Shown: positions 24,843-33,831 of the stretch, piece by piece
Layout of the letters: the number at the start of each line of letters is the position of its first letter
Position numbering within the stretch: the first letter of the stretch is position 1
Origin: Wenzhouxiangella sp.
Lineage (GTDB): Bacteria; Pseudomonadota; Gammaproteobacteria; Xanthomonadales; Wenzhouxiangellaceae
Length of the DNA stretch: 35,533 bases
NCBI GenBank assembly: GCA_007119095.1
Contig: SKQI01000248.1
Location: forward strand, 1 to 35,533
Reading direction: 5' to 3'
Notes under the pieces: generated by a model
What the model was told of the DNA's origin: nothing
The model's input: the letters and a program-made list of their open reading frames with translations, nothing else
Databases searched by the model: none
Made by a program: the position numbers and the translations under genes

Positions 24843-26387
24843 ATGTACGAGAGTTTCTACGGCCTGGACGAGCGCCCGTTTTCGATCACCCCGAATCCGC
24901 GTTTCGTCTATCTGAGCCAACGCCACCAGGATGCGCTGGCTCACCTGCTGTTCGGCGTTGGCCGCGGCGGCAGCGGCGGTTTTGTTCAACTCACCGGCGA
25001 GGTCGGCACGGGCAAGACGACACTGTGTCGGCTGGTTTTGGAGCAAGTCCCCGACAAGACCCGGGTAGCCCTGATTCTCAACCCGATGCTGAGCCCGCCG
25101 GAATTATTGCGGGCGATCTGTGTCGAGCTGGAAATCAACGTGCGCGGTGCGGGTCAGAGCCTGCAGAAACTCCAGGACAGGCTGAACCGCTACCTGCTGG
25201 AGCGCCACGCCGAGGGCGAACGGGTCGTGCTGATCATCGACGAAGCCCAGAACATGAGCCGAGAGTGCCTGGAGCAGGTCAGGTTGCTGACCAACCTGGA
25301 AACAGCGACCGACAAATTGCTCCAGATCATCCTCCTGGGTCAGCCGGAACTGCGCCTGCTGCTGGCCCGGCCGGAGCTTCGGCAGCTGGCCCAGAGGATC
25401 ACCGCCCGATATCACCTGGATCCCCTGAATCAGGATGAAACAGCACACTATGTGCGGCACCGGCTGGCCGTTGCCGGCGCACCGCGCTGCCCGTTCTCCA
25501 GCGATGCCCTGAACGCGCTGTACAAGACCTCCGACGGCGTGCCGCGGCTGATCAATATCATTGCAGATCGTGCGCTGATGGCCGGCTACGCGCATGAAAT
25601 GGAAAAAATCGACCGCCAGACCGTGCATAAAGCGGCACGGGAGGTGGCCGGCGATGACTGGGACGAGGGAACGGGCTGGTTGCGCAGTGCATTGGCCGCA
25701 TCAGTGGTTGCCTGCGTGCTGCTGGGCGGCGGCCTGCTGGGCTGGATGATGATCCAGACCGAAGAAGCCGAAACCGCACCCTCAAGGCCGGCCTGGGTTG
25801 CCATGCTAGAAGACGCCAGCGATCAGTCGGCCTTTGCCGAAATGGCCAGCGCCTGGTCCGGCCTGTCTGTAGGTGAAATCAGTGCAGCCTGCCGCGGCCA
25901 GTCACAGCAGCGAGTCGCCTGCCTGAGCAAGCGCGGAAGCTGGGGCTACATCGAACAGGTCGGCCTGCCTGTCATTCTCAGGCTGGCCGAACCCGATCGC
26001 GCCTACGTGTTCCTGGCCGGCCTCGAGAACAATCACCTGCTGCTGCGTCACCAGGGGCAGGACTACCGAGCACCGCTGCATCACCTCGACCGGCGCTGGC
26101 TGGGTGAGTTTCTGGTCGCCTGGCCGGACGACGGCACTATCCTGCGGCGCGGCGACACCGGCACCATGGTCGAAAGGATGAAGATGCTGGCCGAAGAGGT
26201 TGCCGAACCGCGCTGGACCGGGCAGCGCGATGATCGATATGATGAAGACTTTCAGCGTTGGGTCACCGAGTTCCAGCGCCACCATGGCATCGGCGCAGAT
26301 GGCATGATTGGGCCGGAAACACGCCTGTTTCTGAAGGTGCCACACATTGGCGGTCCAGCCCTGATGACCAACAACGACGGAGTTTAG
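24843..26387 (+). CDS. gspA: GspA/ExeA-type ATPase with peptidoglycan-binding domain
   Basis: Inner-membrane ATPase that, with GspB, helps to place the type II secretin in the envelope. 514 residues: AAA+ domain with Walker A GEVGTGKTT (52-60) and Walker B VVLIIDEAQ (128-136), one membrane helix at about 283-303, then a periplasmic part with a C39-peptidase-like segment (Cys350, Cys360) and a C-terminal peptidoglycan-binding domain (about 431-500, with FQRHHGIGADGMIGPET). 34 nt after putA; likely a separate transcript start but no promoter was recognised. No other gsp genes are in the window. Confidence 0.9.
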   Translation: MYESFYGLDERPFSITPNPRFVYLSQRHQDALAHLLFGVGRGGSGGFVQLTGEVGTGKTTLCRLVLEQVPDKTRVALILNPMLSPPELLRAICVELEINVRGAGQSLQKLQDRLNRYLLERHAEGERVVLIIDEAQNMSRECLEQVRLLTNLETATDKLLQIILLGQPELRLLLARPELRQLAQRITARYHLDPLNQDETAHYVRHRLAVAGAPRCPFSSDALNALYKTSDGVPRLINIIADRALMAGYAHEMEKIDRQTVHKAAREVAGDDWDEGTGWLRSALAASVVACVLLGGGLLGWMMIQTEEAETAPSRPAWVAMLEDASDQSAFAEMASAWSGLSVGEISAACRGQSQQRVACLSKRGSWGYIEQVGLPVILRLAEPDRAYVFLAGLENNHLLLRHQGQDYRAPLHHLDRRWLGEFLVAWPDDGTILRRGDTGTMVERMKMLAEEVAEPRWTGQRDDRYDEDFQRWVTEFQRHHGIGADGMIGPETRLFLKVPHIGGPALMTNNDGV

Positions 26388-26392
26388 AAAGC

Positions 26393-27439
26393 GTGTCATT
26401 CATTCTTGATGCACTGCGAAAATCTGAAGCGCGCCGGCAGCACGGCGAGGGCCCTGATCTGAGTCGTGCGCCGCGCGGCAATGGCAGCGGCAGTCGTCGC
26501 CGTTCCGGTCCGGGACGCTGGCTGAGCCTGGGGCTCTTGCTGGTCGTCGCGGTCGTGGTGGCCGGTGCCGGCTGGACGGGACGAGACCTGATCACCGGTC
26601 AGATTGCCCAATGGACGGGTTCTGCGCCGACGCAGCCCGACATTCCCCCGGGTCGTCCGTTGCTGGCCGATCAGATTGCGCCGTCGATGGCCCCGTTCGA
26701 TCGGGCCCTGGCTGGACGTATCGATCCGCCGGACAGCGCGCGGGCTGAACGCGAGCGCAGATCCTTGCCTGAGATTCCTGCCGAGCAGCCAGACGATCGG
26801 CGCCAGGCATCAGACATGGATCGCGCGCTGCCGCGTGAAAGAGTGATCAGCGATCCGGAGGAAATCGAGGCTGAATTGGCTCGACGTATCGCGCAAGAGC
26901 AGGCCGCCGGAGAAGCCGGTGACGAACAGACAAGCGAAGCACGCTCCCGCCTGCAGCGTCGTCGCCAGGCACCAATGGATCCAGCTCAAGTCGCCGAAAT
27001 CGAACGCCGGGTGGCAGCTGCTGAAGCACAGCGTCGAGAGCTGGAACGGGAAGCCGAACGGGCCAGCGCGCGCGAAACCGTCGAGCCACCCCGGGTGGCG
27101 GAAATGCCAGACCGGCCGCGCGCGACTGAACCGACTGCCGAGACCGAGCCATCAGTCCCTGCGACCATTCCTGACCGGGGACAGCCATGGCGTCCCTCGG
27201 ACAGTGTCGGCGAGTATGTGCGGGCCTGGGAACTGCCGCTGTCCATTCGGCGGAACATGCCGGAATTAAAGCTCACTATTCACGTCTACTCTGCCGACGA
27301 GGCACAGCGTTTCGTGCTGGTCAACGGTGAGCGCTTCGTTGTCGGCGACCAGCTTGCACAAGGGGCCCAACTGGTGGATATCCGCCGCGAAGGGGCTGTG
27401 GTCGACTTTCGGGATTACAGGTTCCTGCTCGAACCGTGA
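26393..27439 (+). CDS. gspB: GspB-type general secretion protein
   Basis: 348 residues starting GTG at 26393, 5 nt after gspA, giving the typical N-terminus MSFILDALRKSEARRQ. One membrane helix at about 43-62, a long Pro/Glu/Arg-rich and probably coiled-coil periplasmic stretch (about 75-260), and a C-terminal GspB domain (VREYV-like region, LKLTIHVYS, RFVLVNGERF, DYRFLL). It should pair with GspA. Stop overlaps the rhomboid GTG. Confidence 0.88.
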   Translation: MSFILDALRKSEARRQHGEGPDLSRAPRGNGSGSRRRSGPGRWLSLGLLLVVAVVVAGAGWTGRDLITGQIAQWTGSAPTQPDIPPGRPLLADQIAPSMAPFDRALAGRIDPPDSARAERERRSLPEIPAEQPDDRRQASDMDRALPRERVISDPEEIEAELARRIAQEQAAGEAGDEQTSEARSRLQRRRQAPMDPAQVAEIERRVAAAEAQRRELEREAERASARETVEPPRVAEMPDRPRATEPTAETEPSVPATIPDRGQPWRPSDSVGEYVRAWELPLSIRRNMPELKLTIHVYSADEAQRFVLVNGERFVVGDQLAQGAQLVDIRREGAVVDFRDYRFLLEP

Positions 27440-28149
27440 ACCAGGCCCTGCGCCTGCAGACATTTCAGCGACGCCGGCAGGCGCGCTGGCCGTGGATGCT
27501 GGTTGCTTTCTGCCTGATCAGCCTGACCATCAAGCTCACCCTGGTGTTGATGGGCCCGGCAACCGCCGATGCATGGCTGCATTTCTGGGGGTTTCGGCCG
27601 GACACCATCATGGCTGTTTTCCACAGTCGGCCTTACAGCGAATGGCTCGATCAGGACATCGCCGGCCTGTTTACCGCGCTATTCATGCATGCCGACTGGT
27701 TGCACATAGCCGGCAACCTCGCCTACCTGTGGGTTTTCGGCATTGCCGTTGAACGAGCCATTGGCCACTGGCGTTTTGCCCTGTTGTTCCTGCTGCTCGG
27801 CGGCCTGGCGAATCTGTTCGTGGCCTGGCGACTGGATGGCACGGACCTGCTGGTGATCGGAGCCAGCGGTGGCGTCTCGGCCATCATCGGCGTTTACCTG
27901 GGATTGTTCCCGACCCGTCGCATGGGCCTGTGGATACCGCTGGGACTGTACCTGCAGTTTGCCAAGGTGCCCGCACTGCTGGTCATCGGCTCCTGGTTCA
28001 CGTTGCATTTGCTCTACAGCGTGTTCGGCCCCATCTCCGAAACCGTTGCCTGGTCGGCCCATGTCGCCGGCTTCCTGCTTGGTGTGCTGGCCGCCTTACT
28101 GCTGCGCCTGTTACCGGGCACTATCCAATTTGCATCCACGGATGACTGA
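27436..28149 (+). CDS. Rhomboid-family intramembrane serine protease
   Basis: 237 residues, six hydrophobic segments. Catalytic Ser144 in GASGGVSA, catalytic His209 in SAHVAGFLLG, and the HADWLHIAGN motif (His85, His90, Asn94) of active rhomboids are all present. GTG start overlaps the gspB stop by 4 nt, so it is likely translated with gspAB. Substrate unknown. Confidence 0.92.
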   Translation: MNQALRLQTFQRRRQARWPWMLVAFCLISLTIKLTLVLMGPATADAWLHFWGFRPDTIMAVFHSRPYSEWLDQDIAGLFTALFMHADWLHIAGNLAYLWVFGIAVERAIGHWRFALLFLLLGGLANLFVAWRLDGTDLLVIGASGGVSAIIGVYLGLFPTRRMGLWIPLGLYLQFAKVPALLVIGSWFTLHLLYSVFGPISETVAWSAHVAGFLLGVLAALLLRLLPGTIQFASTDD

Positions 28150-28151
28150 AT

Positions 28152-28466
28152 ATGTACAAGGTTAGTTTTCTCAACCAGGGCAAGGTCTACGAGCTGTTTT
28201 GCAAAAATGTCAGCGGCAGCGAGCTGTCCTATGGTTTCATCGAAATTTCCGACCTGGTTTTTGAAACCGATGACTCGGTGGTCATCGACCCGACCGAAGA
28301 ACGGCTGCGCGAGGAGTTCGAGGACGTGGAGGTGCTGCATGTACCGATGCACGCAGTCATTCGAGTTGAAAAGGTGCGCAAGCGCGGCGCCTGCGTGATC
28401 CGCGATTCAGCCTCAGGCGAAAAAGTCACCCCGCTGCCCCTGGACGGACCGCGCCGCAAGCGCTGA
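28152..28466 (+). CDS. DUF1820 family protein
   Basis: 104 residues, no signal peptide or helix. Begins MYKVSFLNQGKVYELFCKNV and contains LSYGFIEISDLVF and HVPMHAVIRVEKV, the pattern of the DUF1820 family of gammaproteobacteria. Starts 2 nt after the rhomboid stop. Function unknown. Confidence 0.82.
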   Translation: MYKVSFLNQGKVYELFCKNVSGSELSYGFIEISDLVFETDDSVVIDPTEERLREEFEDVEVLHVPMHAVIRVEKVRKRGACVIRDSASGEKVTPLPLDGPRRKR

Positions 28467-28539
28467 GCATTTTGCCTGTGGTCGAGAGGGCAGGGCTGTG
28501 CTAAGGTTGGCCGCGGTCAATTCCAGCAGCTTTTCGCCC

Positions 28540-29133
28540 ATGCTTTGCAAAGCCCGCCTGAGTCTGTTCACCGCACTGCTGTTTGTTGCCTCACAAGCTG
28601 GCGCAAGCTATCCCGAGTCCCCCCAGGATGATTTCTGGCAAGCGCTGAGCAAGCTCTGCGGGCAGGCTTTCGCCGGCAAGCTCGTTTCCTATGACGAAAC
28701 CATGGACGCCGGCTGGCTGCCTGAGCGCCTGGTCATGCATGTCCGCCGATGTACCGATGGGGAAATTCAGATTCCGCTTCACGTTGGCGAGAACCGATCC
28801 CGCACCTGGGTGCTGACCCGGCTGGACGATGGCATTCGTCTCAAGCATGATCACCGCTACGACAGCGGTGAAGAAGAAGAGATGAGCTGGTACGGCGGTC
28901 ATACCACCGACCCAGGCAGAAGCTGGCGGCAGGTCTTTCCCGTGGACGACTACTCGCGGCTGCTGTTTCTGAACGGCAGCCTGGAGGGCTCGGTTACGAA
29001 TATCTGGTACATGGACGTCAGGCCCGGGGAGCACTTTGCCTACGGACTGACCCGTCTCGGCCGACATTTGCGGGTCGAGTTCGACCTCAGCGAACCGGTC
29101 GATCCGCCACCCGCCCCCTGGGGTCACGAATAA
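28540..29133 (+). CDS. Exported protein of unknown function
   Basis: 197 residues from ATG 28540; a GTG at 28498 is an alternative, but the ATG gives a clean signal peptide (about 1-22, cleavage after AGA). The mature protein has one Cys pair (KLCGQAF and VRRCTDG), many aromatics and acidic runs (SGEEEEMSWYGGHTTDP). I do not recognise the family. Sits 73 nt after the DUF1820 gene and 27 nt before the AbgT gene. Confidence 0.75.
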   Translation: MLCKARLSLFTALLFVASQAGASYPESPQDDFWQALSKLCGQAFAGKLVSYDETMDAGWLPERLVMHVRRCTDGEIQIPLHVGENRSRTWVLTRLDDGIRLKHDHRYDSGEEEEMSWYGGHTTDPGRSWRQVFPVDDYSRLLFLNGSLEGSVTNIWYMDVRPGEHFAYGLTRLGRHLRVEFDLSEPVDPPPAPWGHE

Positions 29134-29160
29134 CCACAAATCCAAGGCACGCTAACCCTC

Positions 29161-30783
29161 ATGAACGAAAAAAACAACGGGGGCACACCCCCGGGCTCCA
29201 GCCCAAACCCTGAATTGCACAAGGTGCTGCCGGGCGAGCGCACCATGCTCGAACGCGCCCTGAACGTGATTGAAGTGGTCGGCAACAAGCTGCCTGATCC
29301 CGCCGTACTGTTTTTCCTGTTGATGGTGGTTGTCTGGGTTTTGTCGGCCATTCTGGCCCCGATCCAGTTCAACGCCGTGCATCCCAGCACCGGCGAGACC
29401 ATTCAGATCATCAACCAGCTGTCCGGCTCTGCGATGGCCGACTTCCTGGTTAACATGGTCTCGGTATTCGTCAATTTCGCCCCCCTGGGCATTGTGCTTG
29501 TCGCGCTGCTTGGGGTAGGGGTTGCCGAGCACACGGGTTTCGTCAACGCCGGTCTGCGCAAGCTGTTGGGCATGACTTCGGTCAGGTTGCTCACACCCAT
29601 GCTGATTCTGGTCGCGATCATCAGTCACACCGCCGCCGACGCCGGCTATGTGGTGGTGATACCGCTGGGCGCGGTGTTGTTCTATGCGGCCGGGCGGCAC
29701 CCGCTGGCCGGCATTGCAGCCGCTTTCGCCGGAGTTTCCGGCGGGTTTTCAGCCAACTTCATTCCGTCGGCCATCGACCCGATGCTGGCCGGCATTACCG
29801 AAGAGGCAGGCCGGGTGCTCGATCCCAGCCTGTTCGTCAACCCGCTGGCCAACTGGTTTTTCATGGCAGCATCCAGCATGGTGGTCATTGCCGTCGGCTG
29901 GTGGCTGACCGATAAAGTTATCGAACCGCGCCTGGTCAAGGACACGCCGGTCGATGGCGACATGTCCGACATGCCAAAAATGGAAGCGCTGTCGGTCAAG
30001 GAAAGCCGCGGTCTTTTCTGGGCGTTGGCCAGCATCGTGTTGTCGCTGATCCTGCTGGCGGTCGCAGTCGGCCTGCCGGGCTCGCCGCTGCGTGATCCCA
30101 ACCCGGACCTGACCATGTTCCAGAGCATCACCTCCTTTGGTGCCCCGGTGATGCGCTCGATCGTGCCGTTGATCTTCATCCTGTTCCTGATTCCGGGCAT
30201 AGTCTACGGCTACGTGGCCGGTACCATCGATGGTCACAAGGACATCATTGCCGGCATGACCAAGGCGATGGAATCGATGGGCTACTACATTGTCATGGCC
30301 TTCTTTGCCGCCCAGTTCATTGCCGCTTTTTCCAGCTCCAACCTGGGCATCCTCGTTGCCGTCAACGGCGCTGATTTCCTGCAGGCCCTGAATCTGCCAG
30401 CCCAGCTGACCATCGTCGGCATCATCGGGTTGACCATGTTCGTCAATCTGTTTGTCGGCTCGGCCTCGGCGAAGTGGCTGATCATCGCGCCGATTTTCGT
30501 ACCCATGCTGATGCAGTTGGGTATTTCGCCGGAACTGACCCAGGCGGCCTATCGCGTCGGTGACTCCACCTCCAATATCGTCACGCCGCTGCTGCCGTAC
30601 TTCCCGCTGATCGTGGTCTTCTGCAAGCGCTACTTCAAAGATGCCGGTATCGGCACCCTGATTTCCATGATGCTGCCGTATGCCATTGCCTTGTCGATCA
30701 TCTGGACGCTATTCCTGCTTCTGTACTGGGCGGTTGGACTCCCGCTGGGGCTGCAGGCCAGCTACACCTACCCACCGACCTGA
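29161..30783 (+). CDS. AbgT-family transporter
   Basis: 540 residues, about 11-13 membrane helices; resembles AbgT/YdaH/MtrF carriers, which move p-aminobenzoyl-glutamate or export sulfonamides. Visible: PDPAVLFFLLM, GVGVAEHTGFVNAGL, SHTAADAGYVVVIPLG, FSANFIPSAIDPMLAG, and the C-terminal PYFPLIVVFCKRY. Substrate cannot be set from sequence; the PABA genes are 26 kb away and not part of the same unit. Confidence 0.9.
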   Translation: MNEKNNGGTPPGSSPNPELHKVLPGERTMLERALNVIEVVGNKLPDPAVLFFLLMVVVWVLSAILAPIQFNAVHPSTGETIQIINQLSGSAMADFLVNMVSVFVNFAPLGIVLVALLGVGVAEHTGFVNAGLRKLLGMTSVRLLTPMLILVAIISHTAADAGYVVVIPLGAVLFYAAGRHPLAGIAAAFAGVSGGFSANFIPSAIDPMLAGITEEAGRVLDPSLFVNPLANWFFMAASSMVVIAVGWWLTDKVIEPRLVKDTPVDGDMSDMPKMEALSVKESRGLFWALASIVLSLILLAVAVGLPGSPLRDPNPDLTMFQSITSFGAPVMRSIVPLIFILFLIPGIVYGYVAGTIDGHKDIIAGMTKAMESMGYYIVMAFFAAQFIAAFSSSNLGILVAVNGADFLQALNLPAQLTIVGIIGLTMFVNLFVGSASAKWLIIAPIFVPMLMQLGISPELTQAAYRVGDSTSNIVTPLLPYFPLIVVFCKRYFKDAGIGTLISMMLPYAIALSIIWTLFLLLYWAVGLPLGLQASYTYPPT

Positions 30784-30800
30784 TTGGACCGGTCAATTAT

Positions 30801-30825
30801 TCCGGGGCCGCACTTGCGCCCCGGA
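30801..30825 (+). terminator. Hairpin after the AbgT gene
   Basis: TCCGGGGC (30801-30808) pairs with GCCCCGGA (30818-30825), 9-nt loop, 17 nt after the stop. No T-run follows, so termination strength is uncertain. Confidence 0.4.
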
Positions 30826-30862
30826 TGACCAAAACACTGCCACTGCTGGAGCTTGAAAAGAC

Positions 30863-31789
30863 GTGGTATTGAGTATTGATCGCGGTCTGCACTGGACCAT
30901 TCTTGTGCTGACCGCCTGGCTTCCCCATGGCTGGCGTGTCAGACTGCGCTATCGCTGGCTTGAAAAACTGCAGCTGCGGCTTTTGGACCGTTCTCAGCTG
31001 CTGATGATTCGGCATCCGAAAACCGGCGGCACCTGGCTGCGGGCAATGCTGACCCACCTGTATGCCCAGCATTACGGCATCTCCCAACGGCGCGTATTCA
31101 AGTCCGATGAATTGGCCCGCCAGAACAAGGCTCTGCCGCGCTGGGCGATCACCAACGGCTCCGCCAGCTGGGAGAAGATTGTCGGCAAACTGTTCGAAGG
31201 CGACTCCGAGCAACTGGCAGGCAAGAAGACCCTGTTCATCGCCCGGCATCCCGGCGACATCGTCGTCAGCTGGTACATTCAGTACACCAAGCGCACCAAA
31301 CGCTTCAAGCGCGAGCTGCTGGAATGGGAGCTGAGCACGCCGATTGACCGCGAGCGCATCAGCCGAGAGGAGTTTATCCGCCATCCTGACCTGGGCCTGC
31401 CCTGGCTGATCCGGTACCACAACTTCTGGGCAGAGCAACTCAAGGGTCGGGAAGATGCCCTGATCGTTCGCTACGAGGATCTGCGACACGACACGGCAGC
31501 GACCCTGCGTCGTATTGCCGATTTCATCGGCGCGCCGTTCAGCGACGAAGAAATCGCCAGCACGGTGGCGTTTGGTGACTTTGACAACATGCGCAAGCTG
31601 GAAAGCAGTAACTATTTCAGTAACAACTCGCTGAAGCTGCGTTCCAGCAGTGATCCCGAGATGCGCAAGGTCCGCCGCGCCCAGGTGGGCGGCTACCGGG
31701 ATGACCTCGATTCGGAAACACTGGCCTGGGTTGACCAGCACATTGCCGACGAACTGGACCCGGTCTTCGGCTACCGAGAAGCGGGGTAG
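30863..31789 (+). CDS. PAPS-dependent sulfotransferase
   Basis: Transfers sulfate from PAPS to an acceptor. 308 residues. PAPS-binding 5' loop MIRHPKTGGTWLRAM near residues 48-61 and 3'-phosphate motif ARHPGDIVVSWY are both present, with a downstream IVRYEDLRHD. GTG start at 30863. Lone gene; it overlaps the convergent deacetylase gene by 19 nt at the 3' end. Acceptor unknown; no PAPS synthesis or glycan genes are nearby. Confidence 0.86.
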   Translation: MVLSIDRGLHWTILVLTAWLPHGWRVRLRYRWLEKLQLRLLDRSQLLMIRHPKTGGTWLRAMLTHLYAQHYGISQRRVFKSDELARQNKALPRWAITNGSASWEKIVGKLFEGDSEQLAGKKTLFIARHPGDIVVSWYIQYTKRTKRFKRELLEWELSTPIDRERISREEFIRHPDLGLPWLIRYHNFWAEQLKGREDALIVRYEDLRHDTAATLRRIADFIGAPFSDEEIASTVAFGDFDNMRKLESSNYFSNNSLKLRSSSDPEMRKVRRAQVGGYRDDLDSETLAWVDQHIADELDPVFGYREAG

Positions 31790-32568
31790 GGCGGGTCTTC
31801 CAAGCCGGTCATCAGCGACCGCTGCCGGGTCAGGGCCGATACCGGGACCAATTCGATGCCCTGATCAGCCAGCTGCGGCAAAGCCTGGTTCAGAAATTCA
31901 ATCGTTTCCCGATGTGGATGGCCAATAGCCACCGCCGCGCCGCGCGCCCTAGCCATGGCCAGCAACTGGTTCCAGGCCTGCTCGATTCGCTCGGAATCAA
32001 TATAGTGGTCCAGAAAGACATGGCGCCGAGTCGCCGCCAGGCCGGCGGCCAGCGCCTTGTCTTCGAGTACGGTATCCGGCACGGTCCGACTGTCCAGAAC
32101 GAACAGATTCCGCTCCTGCTCGACATTGAGCTGGCGCAAACCATTGACCAGGCCGGCGACAGCCGTATGGTCACGGGTAAATCGGCTGCCCTGGTGATTA
32201 TTGATACCGACCGCGTTATCCACCCGCATCAGGGCATCGGCCAGATGTCGGGTCACTTTTTCCAGCGGCCAGTCCAGCCCCATGCAGGTCAGGGCCGGCT
32301 CACAGTTATCCTGGTAGACGCCGGCCAGGGGCAAATGGATCAAAACTTCGCGCCCCTGCTCCCCGGCCTGACGTGCCAGGCGTGTTGCTGCCGGCGCCTC
32401 GGGTATGATCGCCACCACGACTCTGGAATCCAGCGCCATGATGGCCTGATCCAGACCATGCTGGTAGCCAAGATCATCCATCACTACGGCGATACGCGGC
32501 GTCTGCGCCGCGGCTACAAGGCCGAATCCAAGCGCCAACAGACCGACAAGCCCCCGACAAATCGGCAT
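31771..32568 (-). CDS. Divergent polysaccharide deacetylase (YibQ-like)
   Basis: 265 residues with an N-terminal signal peptide (about 1-21). NodB-like fold of the divergent polysaccharide deacetylase family: RIAVVMDDLGYQ, EVLIHLPLAG, GINNHQGSRFTRD, FLDHYID and AIGHPHRETIEFL hold the putative metal-site Asp and His residues. Probably periplasmic. It follows ctpA by 4 nt in the common gpmI-envC-ctpA-yibQ arrangement. Confidence 0.88.
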   Translation of the reverse strand: MPICRGLVGLLALGFGLVAAAQTPRIAVVMDDLGYQHGLDQAIMALDSRVVVAIIPEAPAATRLARQAGEQGREVLIHLPLAGVYQDNCEPALTCMGLDWPLEKVTRHLADALMRVDNAVGINNHQGSRFTRDHTAVAGLVNGLRQLNVEQERNLFVLDSRTVPDTVLEDKALAAGLAATRRHVFLDHYIDSERIEQAWNQLLAMARARGAAVAIGHPHRETIEFLNQALPQLADQGIELVPVSALTRQRSLMTGLEDPPYPASR

Positions 32569-32572
32569 GAAA

Positions 32573-33775
32573 TCAATGATCCTGGACGCGGTTCAGGCGC
32601 TGCGCACTACGAAAAAGCGACACGGCTTTCAGCACCAGCTGGTCCTGCCCGGACTCCGGGTCAATCGTGTAAGAAGCGGCGGCCACGACATCGGGCTCAA
32701 TCCCCTGGGTTTCAATCGCGCGACCGGACGGCGTGAAATAACGTGCCGTGGTCAGGCGAATGCCACCACCATTGCGCAGCGGCCACACGGTCTGTACCGA
32801 GCCCTTGCCGTAGGTGGCCTCGCCCAGAACCACGGCCCGGCCATGATCCTGAAGGGCGCCGGCCACGATTTCCGATGCCGAAGCCGAGCCGTTGTTCACC
32901 AGCACCACCATGGGCACCTCGGCCAGGCGCACCGCCGGACTGGTCGACAAGCGCAGATTTTCATCGGGATTACGGCTTTCGGTGTAGACCACCAGCTTGC
33001 TGGCCAGGAATCGGTCGGCCACCGCGACCGCTGATTGCAACATCCCGCCCGGATTATCCCTGAGGTCCAGCACCAGGCCGGCGGGCAGGCTGTCGGCACG
33101 CTGCATCATGCTCAAAATGTCGTCAAGCTCGCGGGCCGTGTTCTGCTGAAACTGGCGAATCCGGATCACGGCATAGTCTTCCGGCAGATACTCGACGCTG
33201 ACGCTGCTGCGATGGATGATTTCCCGCCGCAAAGCAAACCTCAGCGGCTGCTCCTCCCCCTCTCGTTCAACGGTCAGGGCAACGTCGGTGCCAGGCGTGC
33301 CGCGCAGCCAGTTGCTGGCCTTGCTGGTGTTGTCCGGATTGAGTGTTTCATCATCAATGGCAACAATGCGGTCACCCGGCATCAGGCCGGCGCGCTTGGC
33401 CGGCGAGTCGCCCATGGCATCAATGACCTGCAGGTGATCTTCCTGAATGGCAACGCGAATGCCCAAACCGCCATATCTTCCCGTCGCCTGTTCTTCAACC
33501 CCCTGAAAATCGTCGGCATTCAACCAGGCCGAGTGGACGTCCAGCTCGGATAGCATGCCGCGAATGGCTGCCTCAAGCAGGCGGCGATCATCAATATCGT
33601 CAACATGATGCGATTTGATATAGCCCCAGGCATCGGCGAAGGCACGCAAATCTTCCAGGCCGACCGCCGAAGAACGACTGGAATCTTCGGCCCAGACCGG
33701 CATGGCCAGCGCCAGCAGGCCGGCAAGCAGCCACTGAACTACCTTACGCGAGCGATTGTTCGGGTCAAAACGCAT
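32573..33775 (-). CDS. ctpA: C-terminal processing protease (S41)
   Basis: Periplasmic serine protease, 400 residues. Signal peptide (about 1-29), PDZ domain (GLGIRVAIQEDHLQVI, AKRAGLMPGDRIVAIDD), then the S41 domain with the nucleophile Ser in NNGSASASEIVAGAL and the Lys in TYGKGSVQ. Located after envC, 56 bp gap containing a small ACCGT-A-ACGGT repeat (33784-33794). Confidence 0.94.
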   Translation of the reverse strand: MRFDPNNRSRKVVQWLLAGLLALAMPVWAEDSSRSSAVGLEDLRAFADAWGYIKSHHVDDIDDRRLLEAAIRGMLSELDVHSAWLNADDFQGVEEQATGRYGGLGIRVAIQEDHLQVIDAMGDSPAKRAGLMPGDRIVAIDDETLNPDNTSKASNWLRGTPGTDVALTVEREGEEQPLRFALRREIIHRSSVSVEYLPEDYAVIRIRQFQQNTARELDDILSMMQRADSLPAGLVLDLRDNPGGMLQSAVAVADRFLASKLVVYTESRNPDENLRLSTSPAVRLAEVPMVVLVNNGSASASEIVAGALQDHGRAVVLGEATYGKGSVQTVWPLRNGGGIRLTTARYFTPSGRAIETQGIEPDVVAAASYTIDPESGQDQLVLKAVSLFRSAQRLNRVQDH

Positions 33776-33831
33776 CGGCCTGTACCGTAACGGTCACGAA
33801 CCCTGAAATCTATCACTTTTCGGCTGCCGAT

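Noticed and set aside
30797..31741. 314-residue open frame antisense to the sulfotransferase gene
   Set aside because: The plus-strand product carries both PAPS motifs; the minus-strand product has no recognisable features.
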